Shown in pieces: positions 5,406 through 7,192 of a DNA stretch of 7,192 nt; the first letter of the stretch is position 1, and each line of letters opens with the position of its first letter. A program made the translations under genes and the position numbers. Source of the stretch: Aquincola sp. (GTDB lineage: Bacteria > Pseudomonadota > Gammaproteobacteria > Burkholderiales > Burkholderiaceae_C); NCBI GenBank assembly GCA_029884035.1, contig JAOUIM010000182.1, positions 1 to 7,192 on the forward strand. The letters are read 5' to 3'. The notes under the pieces are model-generated. The model did not search any database and was not told where the DNA came from. It saw nothing but the letters and a program-made list of their open reading frames with translations.

Positions 5406-6268
5406 GGCAGGCTCTGATGCTGAGTCCGCGCCTGATACAAGGACAAGGCACAAGGCGCACCCTCCAATCCTAGGCTGTTCTCGCCCGCGCCGTGGCTGGA
5501 CAGATGCGCACCGCGGCGGCAGGTGACGGCCGCCACAGGCAGGCATCATGCATTGCACCGACGCCGAACTCAAGGCCGTGCAGCATCGCGAATGAGGAGC
5601 CGTCACCCGCCAACATTCAACAGCGAATGGGACATCGCCCGGGTTGCTGCTTTACCAAGGTCAATGGTCATGGTCTCCAGGTCTTCCAAGCGCGCATGGA
5701 AATTTCAAACCTCCTCCGTAAGGCTCAGGATCGGGCTGCGGCGTCCCGAGGTAGTTCCATCGTGGGGGTCGCGGCTTTGACCGAAGCGTTGTGCTGCGTC
5801 GGCAGTTCGCTGACCGCACTCTGGCCTCGCAATCGGTCTTCCCGACATGGATCACTCTGATGTCGATAGCGTTGGCGTCGCGGTGATGGAGAAGCTGCGC
5901 GAAGCGCAGCCGGCCACGCTCGATCTTGTAGTTCGCGCAGCACTGTGCAAGATGATGACGCCGTATCCGTCTGGAGCCGCAGTGCGGCTGGTGACCGACG
6001 AGCCGGCAACCAACTCATCGCGACCGTTGAGCCGGCCAGATCCAGCCGCCAGTGCAGCCGCACGAAAGTAATGGGACAAGGTGTCAGCGTCCGAGGAGCG
6101 CGGGCCGCCGTGAGCCCGCCCCGCCCTCCGCGGGACGAGCCGCGAGCCCGCCAGCGCGAATTTCGTCCAGTAAGCGCCGCTGAGCGGGACGCCGTCGTGC
6201 CGCGCGACCGTGCGACTGGCTGACGTGACGCCGTGGCGGCTGTGCAGCGGCGCGGCGCGGCTGAGTCG
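5406..6268. other. About 860 bases without a convincing intact gene; protein-like fragments on both strands
   Basis: The start presumably holds the minus-strand promoter of the FmdB-acyP operon. ACAAGG occurs three times in a short stretch at about 5439-5457. From about 5550 on, short protein-like pieces appear. These are a 15-codon + frame from 5548 (MHCTDAELKAVQHRE), a minus-strand piece around 5607-5705 (FHARLEDLETMTIDLGKAA) preceded by an in-frame TGA, and a + frame from 5847. Third-position bias is weaker than in the flanking genes. Stop codons break each frame before any recognisable domain is complete. I see no tRNA, terminal inverted repeats or transposase motif. A decayed accessory region is the simplest reading. 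Confidence 0.5.
5847..6071 (+). pseudogene. Possible gene fragment, 74 codons, function unknown
   Basis: The first 50 or so residues look like real protein and have moderate third-position G/C bias: a helical stretch (VMEKLREAQPATLDLVVRAA), then KMMTPYPSGAAVRLVTDEP. The YPxGxxVRL pattern is reminiscent of the C-terminal end of some HD-GYP cyclic-di-GMP phosphodiesterases, but this is recollection of a pattern, not a domain call. After residue 52 the sequence becomes Ser/Arg/Pro/Ala rich and looks untranslated. There is no Shine-Dalgarno sequence before the ATG. A small hairpin (GCTGCGC-GAA-GCGCAGC, 5894-5910) lies inside. It could equally be non-coding. Confidence 0.25.
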
Positions 6269-6297
6269 TTGTGGCGCTGGCGCGCTGCGAGCACAAT
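6269..6297 (+). promoter_or_regulatory. Sigma70-type promoter for the GTP cyclohydrolase II-like frame
   Basis: TTGTGG (6269-6274), a 17-base spacer, then CACAAT (6292-6297) make a reasonable -35/-10 pair with ideal spacing. Transcription would start near 6304 and give a leader of about 37 bases to the ATG at 6341. This is the best -35/-10 pair I find in the window. Confidence 0.5.
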
Positions 6298-6315
6298 CGC
6301 CAGCCTCCGAAACTT

Positions 6316-6332
6316 GCCCGCACTGCGCGGGC
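6316..6332 (+). promoter_or_regulatory. Hairpin in the leader just before the start codon
   Basis: GCCCGC (6316-6321) and GCGGGC (6327-6332) form a 6-bp GC-only stem around ACTGC, ending eight bases before the ATG at 6341, where a ribosome-binding site should be. No Shine-Dalgarno sequence is visible, so translation may be weak. Confidence 0.3.
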
Positions 6333-6340
6333 CGCAACTG

Positions 6341-6925
6341 ATGGCTGACGAAGCAGCGCCTGCCGCCCCGCTTACACCGCGGCACATCCGGCTTACCTTG
6401 CACCCGACCCATGCCGTGCGCGTCGCATCGCTCGACCCGTGCTGCGCGTCGGTGGCGCGCGTCTACGCCGACTACCTGGCCGACGGCTACGACACCCGCC
6501 CGACGATCGCCCTGTCCAAGTTGCACATCAACCTGCTCGAGATCAAGCAGGCGGTGGTGTTCGGTCGTCTGAAGCCGGACCGCCGCGCGCTGCGCGACAA
6601 CGGCTCGGCGATGGTGACCAAGGGTGCGCTTGAACCAGTGTGGCGGCTCCCGGGTGCGGCGCGGTGCCACGGCCGCAGCGAGGCCGAGCTGCAGCGCGCG
6701 CTGTTCGAGGGAACGGGCGTTCGCAGGATGCACCGGCCGGTCAGCAACGGCACCGATAGGCACGACGCGATCACCCGCAGCGGCATCGAGGTCGGCGAGC
6801 GGATCCGTATCCCCGACGGACTTATCCCGGCTGATGCGCGCGTCGAGATTGCGGCCAAGATCGCGGCACCTGGGCGGCCGGCCGCGCGCTGGCGCAGATG
6901 CAGCGCGGCGGCGCGCCGTCATTGA
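6341..6925 (+). pseudogene. GTP cyclohydrolase II-like protein (URC1 type), internally deleted remnant
   Basis: The 194-codon frame is uninterrupted and has strong third-position G/C bias, so it was or is coding. It reads as three pieces of the long (about 400 aa) GTP cyclohydrolase II-like proteins tied to uracil catabolism. The first is the N-terminal RHIRLTLHP (14-22). The second is a central block (28-126) from VASLDP through YDTRPTIALSKLHINLLEIK, MVTKGALEPVWRLPG and SEAELQRALFEGTG. The third is a near C-terminal block (127-176), HDAITRSGIEVGERIRIP then LIPADARVEIAAKIAA. Missing are about 100 residues after the first block and the whole region with the zinc cysteines (C-x-C type, DECNGSD...ICTC in the family), so it cannot be an active cyclohydrolase. 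The tail after 176 is Arg/Ala rich and replaces the usual GYF ending. The family assignment is from remembered family sequence, not a search. The ATG at 6341 is preferred over the GTG at 6233 because family similarity starts there and the promoter precedes it. Confidence 0.65.
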
Positions 6926-6970
6926 GTATCGTCAGCGTCGGCACCGTTTCCAGACTGGAGATCCACAGCA

Positions 6971-7192
6971 ATGCTTCGCCAAGTCCACGTTATCTTCCCC
7001 CCGCCGGTGCCGCACAAGGTGTCGCTGCGGCGGCAGGAGGACCGCCGAACGGTAAGCTTCCGCCGATGGGTGCACGAAATCAGCCCGCTGCTCGATCGCG
7101 AGATGACGCAAGACATGCCGACGCACGATGTCGAGATCGAGAACCCGCTGGAGCGCACCACGGTTCGGCAGATCGACGGCGGCCCCGACCTG
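6971..7192 (+). CDS. Unrecognised protein, N-terminal part (runs off the window)
   Basis: An ATG at 6971, with GGAG at 6957-6960 ten bases upstream, opens a frame of 74 codons that is still open at the right edge. Third-position G/C bias is strong and the peptide is protein-like. It begins MLRQVHVIFPPPVPHKVSL, followed by a very basic stretch (RRQEDRRTVSFRRWVHE) and then an acidic, hydrophilic part (LLDREMTQDMPTHDVEIENP). There is no signal peptide or membrane segment, so it is probably cytoplasmic. I do not recognise the family. It lies 45 bases after the cyclohydrolase remnant on the same strand and could share its transcript. Confidence 0.55.
   Translation, partial: MLRQVHVIFPPPVPHKVSLRRQEDRRTVSFRRWVHEISPLLDREMTQDMPTHDVEIENPLERTTVRQIDGGPDL

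Noticed and set aside
5406..6340. Insertion sequence, attachment site or tRNA
   Set aside because: I looked for terminal inverted repeats, target duplications, transposase or integrase motifs and a cloverleaf, and found none I could support.
5852..6922. Minus-strand frame of 356 codons across the right-hand region
   Set aside because: Over 6341-6922 it is antisense to a clearly biased + frame, and the rest is Arg/Ala/Ser-rich without motifs.
1..7192. CRISPR array or tandem repeat array
   Set aside because: No regularly spaced direct repeats are present. The only repeats seen are short, such as CCGGTCCT twice and ACAAGG three times.

Overview
The window is uniformly GC-rich, with G/C strongly preferred at third codon positions. 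Its gene content fits a beta-proteobacterium of the Burkholderiales: a solitary second-type IF-1 beside a glycine-rich RRM protein, and an LdtD-MepK pair with a Tat signal. The taxonomic call is inference from gene families and style, not a search result.

Layout. Positions 1-102 hold the 3' end of a short-chain dehydrogenase. After a leader of about 300 bases comes a small translation/RNA-binding group on the + strand: an 81-aa protein of unknown function, translation initiation factor IF-1 with a basic tail, and a glycine-rich RRM protein. It is closed by a 26-bp perfect palindrome that should act as a terminator. Positions 1512-3723 carry a cell-wall pair: a YcbB/LdtD-type L,D-transpeptidase, which makes 3-3 peptidoglycan crosslinks, followed 28 bp later by a Tat-exported MepK/YcbK-type metallopeptidase, a family known to cut such crosslinks. 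A second hairpin with a related core follows. A monocistronic aldo/keto reductase (3828-4823) then converges on a two-gene minus-strand operon, an FmdB-type zinc ribbon followed by acylphosphatase.

From about 5406 to the right edge the character changes. There are roughly 930 bases without a convincing intact gene, only protein-like fragments on both strands. Then comes an open reading frame (6341-6925) that I read as a GTP cyclohydrolase II-like protein of the uracil-catabolism (URC1) type. It appears to have lost two internal blocks, including the whole zinc/catalytic centre, while staying in frame. It has a recognisable promoter (TTGTGG-17-CACAAT). A further unrecognised gene starts at 6971 and runs off the window. 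This right-hand third looks like a decaying or rearranged accessory region and is where anything unusual lies. The left two thirds are ordinary housekeeping and envelope genes. I found no CRISPR array, tRNA, rRNA or recognisable transposase.
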